13,098 nucleotides of DNA, from NCBI GenBank assembly GCA_016839905.1, contig JAEOTJ010000357.1, forward strand, positions 1 through 13,098, given 5' to 3'. Below are positions 1 to 7,131 of this stretch, piece by piece (positions within the stretch are counted from its first letter, which is position 1; each line of letters starts with the position of its first letter). The position numbers and the translations under genes were made by a program. The notes below the pieces were generated by a model, which worked only from the letters and a program-made list of their open reading frames with translations, was not told the origin of the DNA and ran no database searches. The DNA is from Promethearchaeota archaeon. Its GTDB lineage: Archaea; Asgardarchaeota; Lokiarchaeia; Sigynarchaeales; SOKP01.

Positions 1-899
1 GGTGGACCTCCACCAGGAGGAGGAGGACCTGAAGGGGGTGCGCTAGGAGGGGGCGCTCCTGCAGGTGGACCTGCTTTAGACTTCGAAAATAAACTTTTCA
101 ATTCATCCTTAATTCCCGAGCGTAGGGTAGGAGATGGTTTTTCTGCTTTAGGTGTGGAAGGAGCCATTATAGGAGGTGGAGAAGGTGGAGCTACAGATGG
201 GGTTGGCTGTGTCACATCTTTAGAGGCAGATGTTTGGAAAGCAATTATTTTTTCTTCCTTCTGTATTGGTTCTTCTCGTTCCATTTCTTTTTTTTCTGCC
301 AATACCATCTTCAATTCTTCATATACTTCACCAGTATCCCGTCTAATACTATCCACACTCATTTTAACATCTTCTTTTGAGAAATCATCAGAAATCCCAA
401 ATTCTTCAGCTTGTTGCTTAAATGTAATCTTATCAGCTTCTACTTCAGTTGCCATTTCCTCTTCTACTTCAGTTGCCATTTCCTCTTCTACTTCAGTTTC
501 CATTTCATCCTCAAATTCAATTGGCATTTCTTCGGCATCTTCTTCAAGAGGAATCATTTCAGCTACTTCTTTTTCTTTTTTTGGTTTAGATTTAGCTTTT
601 TCCTTTTTTTCCTTTTTGATAGGTTTTTTTACTTCTTCCTCCTCTTCTTCAATAAAGTCTTTTAATTTAGTAGTTTCTGAGATTTTAATCTTCTTATTAG
701 CATCTATTAATAATATTTGGTCATAAATTTCTTTCATGCTCTTTAATAACGATTGTAAATCATCTAAAATGATCTGAATTAATGTAGATTTCTTATAATG
801 CCCAATAAACGTAAAATTCGTTAATTTTATAGATAATCTTTTTTCTTTTTTAACATAATTTATTTGATCCGTGGAGATTTCAAGCTTAGCAGCACTCAA
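1..899 (-). CDS. Acidic, proline-rich protein, C-terminus cut by window edge
   Basis: An open frame of 299 codons runs off the left edge without a stop. No ATG precedes it after the upstream in-frame stop (about 963); I chose TTG at 899, giving MSAAKLEISTDQINYV. Residues 1-80 are a compact lysine/isoleucine-rich region. Residues 83-155 are highly charged: a run of six Glu, a Lys-rich stretch, then three copies of an 8-residue EVEEEMAT-like repeat. Residues 157-222 look helical and possibly coiled coil. From about 230 the chain is rich in Pro, Ala and Gly, ending in APPPSAPPSGPPPPGGGP at the edge. I recognise no catalytic domain. Low-complexity acidic and polyproline segments fit a scaffold or adaptor. 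Polyproline is a known ligand of profilins, which Asgard archaea possess, but no direct evidence of that partner is here. Serine-rich open frames on the opposite strand are shadows of its Glu codons. Confidence 0.7.
   Translation of the reverse strand, partial: MSAAKLEISTDQINYVKKEKRLSIKLTNFTFIGHYKKSTLIQIILDDLQSLLKSMKEIYDQILLIDANKKIKISETTKLKDFIEEEEEEVKKPIKKEKKEKAKSKPKKEKEVAEMIPLEEDAEEMPIEFEDEMETEVEEEMATEVEEEMATEVEADKITFKQQAEEFGISDDFSKEDVKMSVDSIRRDTGEVYEELKMVLAEKKEMEREEPIQKEEKIIAFQTSASKDVTQPTPSVAPPSPPPIMAPSTPKAEKPSPTLRSGIKDELKSLFSKSKAGPPAGAPPPSAPPSGPPPPGGGP
438..509. repeat. 24-bp tandem repeat, three copies, inside the acidic gene
   Basis: Two identical 24-base units (438-461, 462-485) are followed by a third (486-509) with two mismatches. 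Twenty-four bases is eight codons, so the reading frame is kept; each unit adds one acidic octapeptide (EVEEEMAT type). The two perfect copies suggest recent duplication by slippage or unequal crossover. Confidence 0.85.
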
Positions 900-1021
900 T
901 TTAATATCACTAAATATTTTTATATAAATATAGAGGTTATGTTTTAATATTGGTTTTACTTATATCAATGTTTCTAAAATAGCTTTAATTCAGTTAAAAG
1001 TAAATTAAATCCACTTACTTA

Positions 1022-2029
1022 TTAAGAACTTATGTCTCTAAAATAAGCCTTGAACTTAAACAACTCTTTCTCTATGTCTTTTAATGATTCTACGAATACT
1101 TCCTTACCTTTTACATGTTTTATTGCTTCTTCAATACTTTCGAGATCCTTGCTTGCATCTTTATTTTCATAAACTTGTTTTTCTAGATCATCTGCCCATG
1201 GTTTTAATTTTGGAATTGAATCAATATTTCTAAGGTTCCAATTAATCTTTTCTTTATATTCTTCTGTCAAGGGTTTTAAATTCATTGTATTCCAGATTTT
1301 AATGACCCATGGAGCATATTCATGTAATTTGTCAAAATCGAGGATTAAATCATTACGCCATTCATATTGATGATACCAATTCGCGATAGCAATAAAATTG
1401 TCTTTAAGCGATTTTTTATGAGGAAAGTATCTCCACGAATTATAGTTAATATCTTCATCTAAAAAGGATTTTCCCTCACCATATTGAAAAAAAAATCCTA
1501 AATACTCGAGCTTTTTGCTATAATCCTTTTCAATCTTTAAATAAATCTCGATTTGGCTAATATCAATTGTATTTTTTAAAATTTCTTCTTGATATAACTT
1601 ATATATTACATTTTTAGCAATATTTGGATGACATTTTCCTGAAAACACGGGATAATATACAAAACAATAATAATCAAAGCTCTTCTCAGTTTTATTCTTA
1701 TAAATATCAACCCAGCATTCTATTGGCCTAATATAAATATTAGATTTTTGATAATTTAAAAGTAGAATGATTTCCGCCACAATAACAACAATTAACACAA
1801 CAATTAATATGGGCCAGCTGAACCAAATTGATGATAATGCGATAGTAATTGCTAAATATATGAATAAAAATGAGGCCAAAAAAATTGATATAATTAATGA
1901 ATTAAATGCCTCATGTTCCTTGTCCTTTTTAGAGTATAATATTTTAGGAGCACTTTGGACCACGGGTTCAATGCCCTTCTGGCTTATAAAATTTTTAAAA
2001 TCAAGTTTTATCCAATCAGCATTACTCAT
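1022..2029 (-). CDS. Membrane protein of unknown function, two N-terminal TM helices
   Basis: 335 residues starting at ATG 2029 (MSNADWIKLDFKNF). A short N-terminal segment is followed by two hydrophobic helices at about residues 45-66 and 72-93, separated by SIWFSWP. The remaining ~240 residues are soluble, mixed alpha/beta, rich in Lys, Tyr and Trp. I recognise no family or catalytic motif. With two helices joined by a very short loop, both the short N-terminus and the large C-terminal domain should lie on the same side, probably the cytoplasm. It is on the same strand as the acidic gene downstream, 122 bases away, and divergent from the helicase gene. Function is unknown; a membrane-anchored adaptor is only a guess. 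Confidence 0.7.
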   Translation of the reverse strand: MSNADWIKLDFKNFISQKGIEPVVQSAPKILYSKKDKEHEAFNSLIISIFLASFLFIYLAITIALSSIWFSWPILIVVLIVVIVAEIILLLNYQKSNIYIRPIECWVDIYKNKTEKSFDYYCFVYYPVFSGKCHPNIAKNVIYKLYQEEILKNTIDISQIEIYLKIEKDYSKKLEYLGFFFQYGEGKSFLDEDINYNSWRYFPHKKSLKDNFIAIANWYHQYEWRNDLILDFDKLHEYAPWVIKIWNTMNLKPLTEEYKEKINWNLRNIDSIPKLKPWADDLEKQVYENKDASKDLESIEEAIKHVKGKEVFVESLKDIEKELFKFKAYFRDISS

Positions 2030-2175
2030 TTTTTTAGAACGACCTTTGATTTGAAAATTTTAGAAAAAGATTTTATAATAACATTATAAATTATTTTAGC
2101 TTTAAATTTAATCAAAACATCTTTATTTAATATAAAAAAGTAAAAAATAGAATGAAAATCATAAATTCATTTAAC

Positions 2176-2184
2176 TTTTATACT
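2176..2184 (+). promoter_or_regulatory. Candidate TATA box for the helicase gene
   Basis: TTTTATACT lies about 34 bases before the helicase ATG, which would put transcription start near 2206, a few bases ahead of the start codon. The surroundings are AT-rich, so the match is weak by itself. Confidence 0.3.
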
Positions 2185-2188
2185 TTTT

Positions 2189-2205
2189 AATGAATTGAAT
2201 TCATT
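2189..2205. promoter_or_regulatory. Perfect 17-bp dyad between TATA box and helicase start, candidate operator
   Basis: AATGAATT-G-AATTCATT is a perfect inverted repeat of 8-base arms around one base. It sits just after the candidate TATA box and immediately before the expected transcription start, where a bound repressor would block initiation. A further half-site-like TTAATGAATG overlaps the start codon (2211-2220). The regulator is unknown. Confidence 0.4.
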
Positions 2206-2213
2206 ATAATTTA

Positions 2214-4565
2214 ATGAATGTAGCTATGGAAGATATTGACGAGTTTCTTGAAGAAATTGATGAAAAGCTTAATTTTGAGGAATTTCTAAAATTCATAAAG
2301 TCGCAAGACTATTATGATGGGCAAATCTCTCACATCCATGATATTCCAAAAAGAGAGGCGAAATTTGGTCAAATAGAGAAACCTTTAAGAAAGAGACTTC
2401 AACGTTGGCTGGATAATAATAACATTAAATTATGGGGTCATCAAGCAGAAGCAATTAATTCGATATTAAAGGGAAATAATACAGTTATTGTTACATCAAC
2501 AGCTTCAGGAAAGTCTCTCTGCTATAACCTTTCTGTTTTACAATCGATTTTCGAGGATCCCGCTAGTACAGCACTGTATATTTTTCCAACAAAAGCTCTT
2601 GCACGTGATCAATTCACGATTTTATCAAATTTGATGGAAGATACTAATATTAAGAGGAGTCGAGTAGGTGTCTATGATGGATCAGTTGAGCCTAATGAAA
2701 AACGCCAAGTATTAGAGAATGCTAATATTATCATTACAAATCCTTATGGATTACACTTCTATTTACCTTGGTTCAAGCAGAAATGGCATAGAATTTGTAA
2801 GAATCTAAAATATATCGTGCTAGATGAGATTCACGTCTATAGGGGCATTTTTGGCTCAAATTTTGCCTTATTATTACGAAGGTTGAAAAGAATTCTTGAA
2901 AACTATAATACCAAGCCAATTTGGATATTATCAAGTGCTACTATTAATAATGCGAAGGATTTCGCTGAAAAGCTCGTCGGTGATAAGTTCGTGGAAATCA
3001 ACCGTGATGATTCTCCTTCAGGTGCCAAGAAAGTGATTCTGTGGGAATTGCCTTATGATGATGTCTCGAATAAATATCGTTCAGCTCATCAAGAAACCAA
3101 GAACCTGTTTGTATCCCATTTAAAGAAGGGTTATCAAACCTTGACTTTCACGCTTTCCCGGAAAATGGCAGAGCTTCAAGCCATCTGGACTAGGAGAGCA
3201 TTGCCAACAATGAAGGACAAGATTCATAGTTACCGTGCTGGTATTAGCAAGTCCAAGAGAAGGGAAATCGAAAAAAATTTCAAGGAAAAGCGGATTTTGG
3301 GTATAAGCTCCACAAATGCGCTGGAGTTAGGAATTGATATAGGATCCTTGGATGCCACGATAAGCTCGGGATTTCCCAGCACGATTTCAAGCTTCAGGCA
3401 ACAAATAGGACGCTCGGGCAGGGGTGAAAAGTTGTCAATTTCTTCCTTGATACCAATGCAAAATCCACTTGACTTATTTTACATTCATAATCCTGATATT
3501 CTTTTTGGACCGATTCAAGAAGAAGTATTAATAACACTAAACAATAAGTATATCTTGAAAAATCACTTGTGTTGTGCTGCTAAAGAGAGCGCATTGAAGG
3601 TTGATGATTTTAAAAAGTTTGGTGTTCAAGATAAAATCCTTTTTGAAGAAATCCTTAATGAACTTGTTTCAGAAGCCTTATTGAATAAAAGAGGGAATAA
3701 TTATTATTTTAACGGTGATTTTTTTCCAAATGAAAAGTTTGGGATAAATAACCTCTCTAACCGGATGTACAAGGTCTTTTTAAAAGATGGGGAAAATGCA
3801 GCATTATTGACAACTGAAGATGAAAGTTTCGTGTTTCGGGACTTACATCTTGGAGCAGTATATTTATACGAAGCAGAAACTTATGTAGTGGGGGAATTAG
3901 ACATTGAGAGAAAAGAAGTCTATATCTCTAAATCTAATGTGGATTATTACACGCAATCATTAAGGCACACTGATATTACAGTTCTTGAAGTTGATTCTCA
4001 AAAGAAATTGGAGTCGAATGATTTAATTGAGGCTAAATTTGGCAAGGTCAAGGTTGAACACGAGTATTATTCGTATAAGGTGATTGATACATTGACTCAA
4101 GAAATTAAATCGAGACATCCCTTGGAAGATCTTCCCATTATCGAATTTGAAACTCAAGCTGTATGGTTCCTGATACCATTTGAATTCCAAAAAGAGCTGG
4201 AATTAAAAGAATATGATTTAGGAGGGACCATTCACGCGATTGAACATGCAATGATAGCAATGGCTCCAGCCTTGGCTCAGATTTCAAGATGGGACTTGGG
4301 TGGGGTTTCGATAGATTTTGATCCCGTTCGACAGCAACCAGTAATATACATCTATGATGCTTTCCGTGGTGGTATTGGGATAGCAGAATTACTTTATAAT
4401 AACCTAAGTGATTTATTAAATCTCGCGCACATTCTAATTAATACGTGTAAATGCAAATTAAAAAGCGGTTGTGCATTCTGTTGCCTTAGTCCAAAGTGTG
4501 GAAATAATAATGAGCCGTTAGATAAAAAAGGAGCTTCATTTTTACTTGATAAATTAATTACCTAA
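2214..4565 (+). CDS. MrfA/Hrq1-type superfamily 2 DNA helicase (DUF1998)
   Basis: 783 residues with the full set of SF2 motifs: Walker A TSTASGKS (94-101), motif Ia FPTKALARDQ (124-133), Walker B DEIH (204-207), motif III SSAT (240-243), motif V with ALELGIDIG (369-377), motif VI QQIGRSGRG (396-404). The C-terminal half carries FRGGIGIAE and a cysteine cluster from residue 745 (CKCKLKSGCAFCC...C), the signature of the DUF1998 domain of the MrfA/YprA/Hrq1 family. In bacteria and yeast, members are 3'-5' DNA helicases acting in repair of mitomycin-type lesions and crosslinks; the cysteines bind metal in characterised members. Length is typical for the group. A second in-frame ATG four codons on (2226) is an alternative start. 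The coding sequence looks less AT-rich than its neighbours, as expected for a conserved gene. Confidence 0.93.
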   Translation: MNVAMEDIDEFLEEIDEKLNFEEFLKFIKSQDYYDGQISHIHDIPKREAKFGQIEKPLRKRLQRWLDNNNIKLWGHQAEAINSILKGNNTVIVTSTASGKSLCYNLSVLQSIFEDPASTALYIFPTKALARDQFTILSNLMEDTNIKRSRVGVYDGSVEPNEKRQVLENANIIITNPYGLHFYLPWFKQKWHRICKNLKYIVLDEIHVYRGIFGSNFALLLRRLKRILENYNTKPIWILSSATINNAKDFAEKLVGDKFVEINRDDSPSGAKKVILWELPYDDVSNKYRSAHQETKNLFVSHLKKGYQTLTFTLSRKMAELQAIWTRRALPTMKDKIHSYRAGISKSKRREIEKNFKEKRILGISSTNALELGIDIGSLDATISSGFPSTISSFRQQIGRSGRGEKLSISSLIPMQNPLDLFYIHNPDILFGPIQEEVLITLNNKYILKNHLCCAAKESALKVDDFKKFGVQDKILFEEILNELVSEALLNKRGNNYYFNGDFFPNEKFGINNLSNRMYKVFLKDGENAALLTTEDESFVFRDLHLGAVYLYEAETYVVGELDIERKEVYISKSNVDYYTQSLRHTDITVLEVDSQKKLESNDLIEAKFGKVKVEHEYYSYKVIDTLTQEIKSRHPLEDLPIIEFETQAVWFLIPFEFQKELELKEYDLGGTIHAIEHAMIAMAPALAQISRWDLGGVSIDFDPVRQQPVIYIYDAFRGGIGIAELLYNNLSDLLNLAHILINTCKCKLKSGCAFCCLSPKCGNNNEPLDKKGASFLLDKLIT

Positions 4566-4610
4566 TAATATATACTTTTTTTTCCATATTAACATTAATA
4601 GTGAATAAAA

Positions 4611-5159
4611 ATGCGTAATGAAGGAAATCTCCAAGTAAAAAATGATAAATGTGTACTTAAGATCTGCTTGCTTGGAGAAGATAATATAGGTAAGAGATCA
4701 CTTATTACTCAGATAGTCGAGGAAAAATTTAGTGAAAAAGATAAGAGCACCCTTGGAGTTAATTTATTAAAGTATGACACTACATTGAAGGGTTATGGAG
4801 ATATTTTCGCACAAATTTGGGTTCTTGGAGGGCAAAAATCTTTTCAATCACTTAGAAAGTTGTACTTAGAAGGGGCAAATGGAGCGATTGCAATTTTCGA
4901 TGTAACAAAAAGGAAATCTTTCATCAGACTTACTGAATGGATACAGAGTTTTAAAGAGGCAAGAGGAGAACAACCTTTATTACTGGTTGGAAATAAAATT
5001 GATTTGGATAGCCAAATTCAAGTAAATGAAGATGAGGCAAGAGATTTTGCCAAAGAAAACAATATGGACTTAATTTTTACGTCTGTTAAAACGACAGACA
5101 AATTTAAAGATGTTTTTAATTCATTTTTAAAAGTTGTTGTAGAAAAATTGTTGAATTAA
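4611..5159 (+). CDS. Rab/Ras-like small GTPase with degenerate Mg2+-binding motifs
   Basis: 182 residues, a single Ras-type G domain in normal order. G1 is GEDNIGKRS (22-30), G2 is STLGV with Thr47, G3 is WVLGGQ (70-75), G4 is NKID (128-131), G5 is TSVK (157-160). Two positions that coordinate Mg2+ in Ras-family proteins are changed: the Ser/Thr after the P-loop lysine (Ras Ser17) is Arg29, and the G3 Asp (Ras Asp57) is Val71. The base-specificity motif NKID and the G3 glutamine are kept. It may therefore bind guanine nucleotide weakly, without Mg2+, or as a pseudo-GTPase. The C-terminus (VVVEKLLN) has no cysteine for lipid attachment. Start ATG 4611 is preceded by GTGA (4602-4605). The gene lies 45 bases after the helicase, with a TATA-like AATATATAC and a T run in the spacer, so it may be transcribed separately. 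Confidence 0.93.
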   Translation: MRNEGNLQVKNDKCVLKICLLGEDNIGKRSLITQIVEEKFSEKDKSTLGVNLLKYDTTLKGYGDIFAQIWVLGGQKSFQSLRKLYLEGANGAIAIFDVTKRKSFIRLTEWIQSFKEARGEQPLLLVGNKIDLDSQIQVNEDEARDFAKENNMDLIFTSVKTTDKFKDVFNSFLKVVVEKLLN

Positions 5160-5260
5160 AAAATTAATTATTTTATTTTAATTAAATTAAATTTTAGATT
5201 GAAGACAGAATAACTTTTATTTTCCTAAAAGCATAACTCCTGCAAAGAGAAATTTTATTT

Positions 5261-5686
5261 TCAGAATATATTGTTTTTTCGACGTTCTATTAATTCAAGC
5301 TTTTCTTGAATGTTTTGGAATTGATTAAGCTCTACTCTTTTAGCCATATCTTTCCAAATTTTCCGATATTTATAAAAATATTCCGAAATCTCAAGGTGAT
5401 CTCCAAAAAGAACCTTATAATTTTTAATGATATCTATTTGAATATATAAAGTAAAAAGCTCAAAAATTCTCAAATCATATATAACGGGAGCTTTTCCTAA
5501 TAGGGATTGCCAAATTTCTAAATTTTTTTGTTTATCATCAGTGTGAGTAATTATCGCTATATCAATATCTGACCGATTGGTAAAAAAATCCTCATTTGTA
5601 CAGCTACCATAAATGATAACCCAAAAATCCTGTAAAAATTTTAGATCCTTTCTTATATTATTTAAGGAGATTGAGTTTTTCATCAA
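5261..5686 (-). CDS. mntA: MntA-type nucleotidyltransferase antitoxin
   Basis: 141 residues of the minimal nucleotidyltransferase (MNT) fold. The active-site signature is visible as IIYGSCT (24-30) followed by SDIDIAII (39-46), with Asp40 and Asp42 as likely metal ligands; the GS-to-DxD spacing is 11 residues, one longer than the usual GSx10DxD. In characterised type VII systems this enzyme transfers AMP to a tyrosine of the HEPN toxin and so inactivates it. It overlaps the upstream HEPN gene by 29 bases (5658-5686), in the usual toxin-first order, which implies translational coupling. Start ATG 5686 is followed directly by a second ATG (5683). Convergent with the GTPase gene to its left. Confidence 0.87.
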   Translation of the reverse strand: MMKNSISLNNIRKDLKFLQDFWVIIYGSCTNEDFFTNRSDIDIAIITHTDDKQKNLEIWQSLLGKAPVIYDLRIFELFTLYIQIDIIKNYKVLFGDHLEISEYFYKYRKIWKDMAKRVELNQFQNIQEKLELIERRKNNIF

Positions 5687-6071
5687 TTATATCCTCTATT
5701 TTATTCACAAAACTTTTTATGGTTATTACTACCTTATCTTTTTCCTTTAAAACAAGATCTTCCTCTACTTTATTATATTTATGAACCAATGCATTTCTTA
5801 ATCCGTTCATTCGACGGATTTCTTGTATTATTGAAGGATCAAATATCTTTTTTTTTTCTAATTCATCAAGATTTGAATAATCATCTTTTACGCTTATACC
5901 CAAATCTTTACATAACATTGCTACTAGATCCATTATCGCATCGATGGAAACTTGAAGACGATAAAACAATGCATCTACATAAAATTCATTTTCTTCAACT
6001 TCTTTGGGTAATCGTGTTATTTTCTCAATAATGAAATCAAATTTTCTTCTATATTGCTCCCTACGATTCAT
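5658..6071 (-). CDS. hepT: HepT-type HEPN toxin (RNase)
   Basis: 137 residues, all-helical, HEPN/DUF86 type. The catalytic motif Rx4HxY is intact as RNALVHKY (Arg92, His97, Tyr99). In studied HepT proteins Arg and His form the RNase site at the dimer interface, and the Tyr is the residue AMPylated by MntA. An upstream helix contains the polar residues expected of the family (YRLQVSIDAIMDLV, 37-50). Start ATG 6071 gives MNRREQYRRKFDF. It is translated ahead of, and overlaps, the MntA gene. A large dyad lies 25-65 bases upstream and may be an operator for autoregulation. HEPN-MNT pairs are common in archaea and move horizontally. Confidence 0.88.
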   Translation of the reverse strand: MNRREQYRRKFDFIIEKITRLPKEVEENEFYVDALFYRLQVSIDAIMDLVAMLCKDLGISVKDDYSNLDELEKKKIFDPSIIQEIRRMNGLRNALVHKYNKVEEDLVLKEKDKVVITIKSFVNKIEDIIDEKLNLLK

Positions 6072-6095
6072 GATATTAATTAATTTCTATTTTCT

Positions 6096-6136
6096 CTATA
6101 AATAATAATATTAACTTAGGTTATTAATATTTATAG
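6096..6136. promoter_or_regulatory. Large inverted repeat with TATA-like arms upstream of hepT
   Basis: CTATAAATA (6096-6104) and its exact complement TATTTATAG (6128-6136) bracket a partly symmetrical core with TAACTTAGGTTA. Each arm contains a TATAAATA box, so the element could hold a promoter in either direction. It lies directly upstream of the hepT-mntA pair, where toxin-antitoxin operators are usually found. The region is very AT-rich, so chance contributes. Confidence 0.35.
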
Positions 6137-6187
6137 ATTATTTACAATTTTATAATAATTCAAGTAAGTCATTTCTAAAAATTAAGT

Positions 6188-6200
6188 CATTCTTAGAATG
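6188..6200. repeat. Short palindrome between NYN gene and hepT
   Basis: CATTCT-T-AGAATG is a perfect 6-base dyad around one base, ten bases past the NYN stop codon. The loop is too short for a stable RNA hairpin; it may be a protein-binding site or chance. Confidence 0.25.
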
Positions 6201-6209
6201 CAGTTCTTT

Positions 6210-6707
6210 TTACATCTGAATTTTACTTAAATAATCATCAAGGTAATGAATATTACTTTCCCCTACTTTTTCCTTTAAAGCATTTGCTAGTGAATATCTA
6301 AAAGCCCATAATTCCACTCCTTTACCCAGCTCCTTCAATTTCTTAATAACCGGAACAAAATCACCGTCTCCAGATACCAGCACGGCCGTGTCATACTCAT
6401 TTTCATAAGCTAACGAGACCATATCAATTGCAATTTTTATATCAATTTTCTTTTCAATTGCATCATTGGCAGCAATCTTATCAAAACTAGCCTTAATTAT
6501 ATATCCACTCTTTTCACTTAAATTCTTATACCACTTCTTTTTTCCAGGACTCATTGGATACACGACACCTTCATATAAAAATATTCCATTCAATTTTCGG
6601 TTTTTAGTTATAATGATTTTTAATCTTTCGTAATCTACCTTAATGTCATACTTTCTAAAGCCTTTAAAAATATTACTATTATCTATAAAAATTATGATTT
6701 TTTCCAT
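6210..6707 (-). CDS. NYN-domain (LabA/DUF88-like) PIN-fold ribonuclease
   Basis: 165 residues, almost entirely a NYN domain. Acidic residues of the PIN-like active site are all present: FIDNSN (Asp9), KKIDIKIAIDM (Asp89, Asp95) and SGDGDF (Asp114, Asp116). NYN proteins are metal-dependent nucleases, usually acting on RNA; LabA-type members have varied roles in bacteria and archaea. The start ATG 6707 is supported by a strong GAGGAAGG ribosome-binding site inside the 19-base gap after the OB-fold-like gene, so the two form an operon. It lies next to a HEPN-MNT pair that also targets RNA. The exact substrate is unknown. Confidence 0.88.
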   Translation of the reverse strand: MEKIIIFIDNSNIFKGFRKYDIKVDYERLKIIITKNRKLNGIFLYEGVVYPMSPGKKKWYKNLSEKSGYIIKASFDKIAANDAIEKKIDIKIAIDMVSLAYENEYDTAVLVSGDGDFVPVIKKLKELGKGVELWAFRYSLANALKEKVGESNIHYLDDYLSKIQM

Positions 6708-6726
6708 TTCAATCAGCCTTCCTCAT

Positions 6727-7041
6727 TTAAATACATTTCCAAGAATCAGCAATTAATTGATATTCAAAAAATTCATCACTGATTTTGTATCTCGGATCTC
6801 CAGCTTCACTTTCGACCTTGATGACTTTACCTGTTATTTCTATTTCATTTTTACAAGAAATCTCCTTCTGAGTATATACGATAATTTGATATTTTTCATC
6901 TAAATCGATATAATTCATGATTGGATGGGTTTCGACACATGTTGTTAGATGTTGCCACAGTGCCTTAGCAATCTTCCCGCTGAACTTAACTTTTTTTCCA
7001 ATGCTATTTTTGAAATCAGCAAATTTGATCATATTAACCAT
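6727..7041 (-). CDS. Small OB-fold-like protein, likely partner of the NYN nuclease
   Basis: 104 residues. The pattern of strands, KKVKFSGKIAKALW (16-29), YQIIVYTQKEI (51-61), NEIEITGKVIKVE (65-77) and a final strand near YQLIADSW, matches a five-stranded OB barrel of the kind that binds single-stranded nucleic acid. No catalytic motif is seen, so the fold call is an inference from strand pattern. Start ATG 7041 (MVNMIKF); an alternative ATG lies three codons on. It is the first gene of a two-gene operon with the NYN nuclease (19-base gap), suggesting it supplies nucleic-acid binding to that enzyme. Divergent from the PH/zinc-finger gene. Confidence 0.65.
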   Translation of the reverse strand: MVNMIKFADFKNSIGKKVKFSGKIAKALWQHLTTCVETHPIMNYIDLDEKYQIIVYTQKEISCKNEIEITGKVIKVESEAGDPRYKISDEFFEYQLIADSWKCI

Positions 7042-7131
7042 TTTTTTTAAAATAATTAAAAATATAATAACTATAATAACTTAAAAATACGTGATAAAGC
7101 ATTTTTTTTTGATTTTATTGGTAGAAAAGGC
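7042..7131. promoter_or_regulatory. Divergent promoter spacer
   Basis: A 90-base AT-rich spacer must hold the promoters of both the OB-fold/NYN operon (leftward) and the PH/zinc-finger gene (rightward). CTTAAAAATAC near 7079-7089 is a TATA-like candidate for the rightward gene. GGTAG near 7120 followed by AAAAGG lies just ahead of the TTG at 7132. Confidence 0.35.

Noticed and set aside
258..276. Leucine zipper or WH2-like motif in the acidic/proline-rich protein (LRSGIKDELKSLF)
   Set aside because: The amphipathic helix does not match the WH2 consensus well enough to claim actin binding; the numbers here are residues of the 1-899 protein.
154..726. Plus-strand serine-rich open frame across the left end
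   Set aside because: Its Ser/Phe-rich, repeat-driven sequence is the shadow of Glu/Lys/Pro codons in the minus-strand gene, which stays open for 299 codons with sensible composition.
5789..6031. Plus-strand open frame opposite hepT
   Set aside because: It lies wholly within the HEPN gene, which has an intact Rx4HxY motif, and has no recognisable features of its own.
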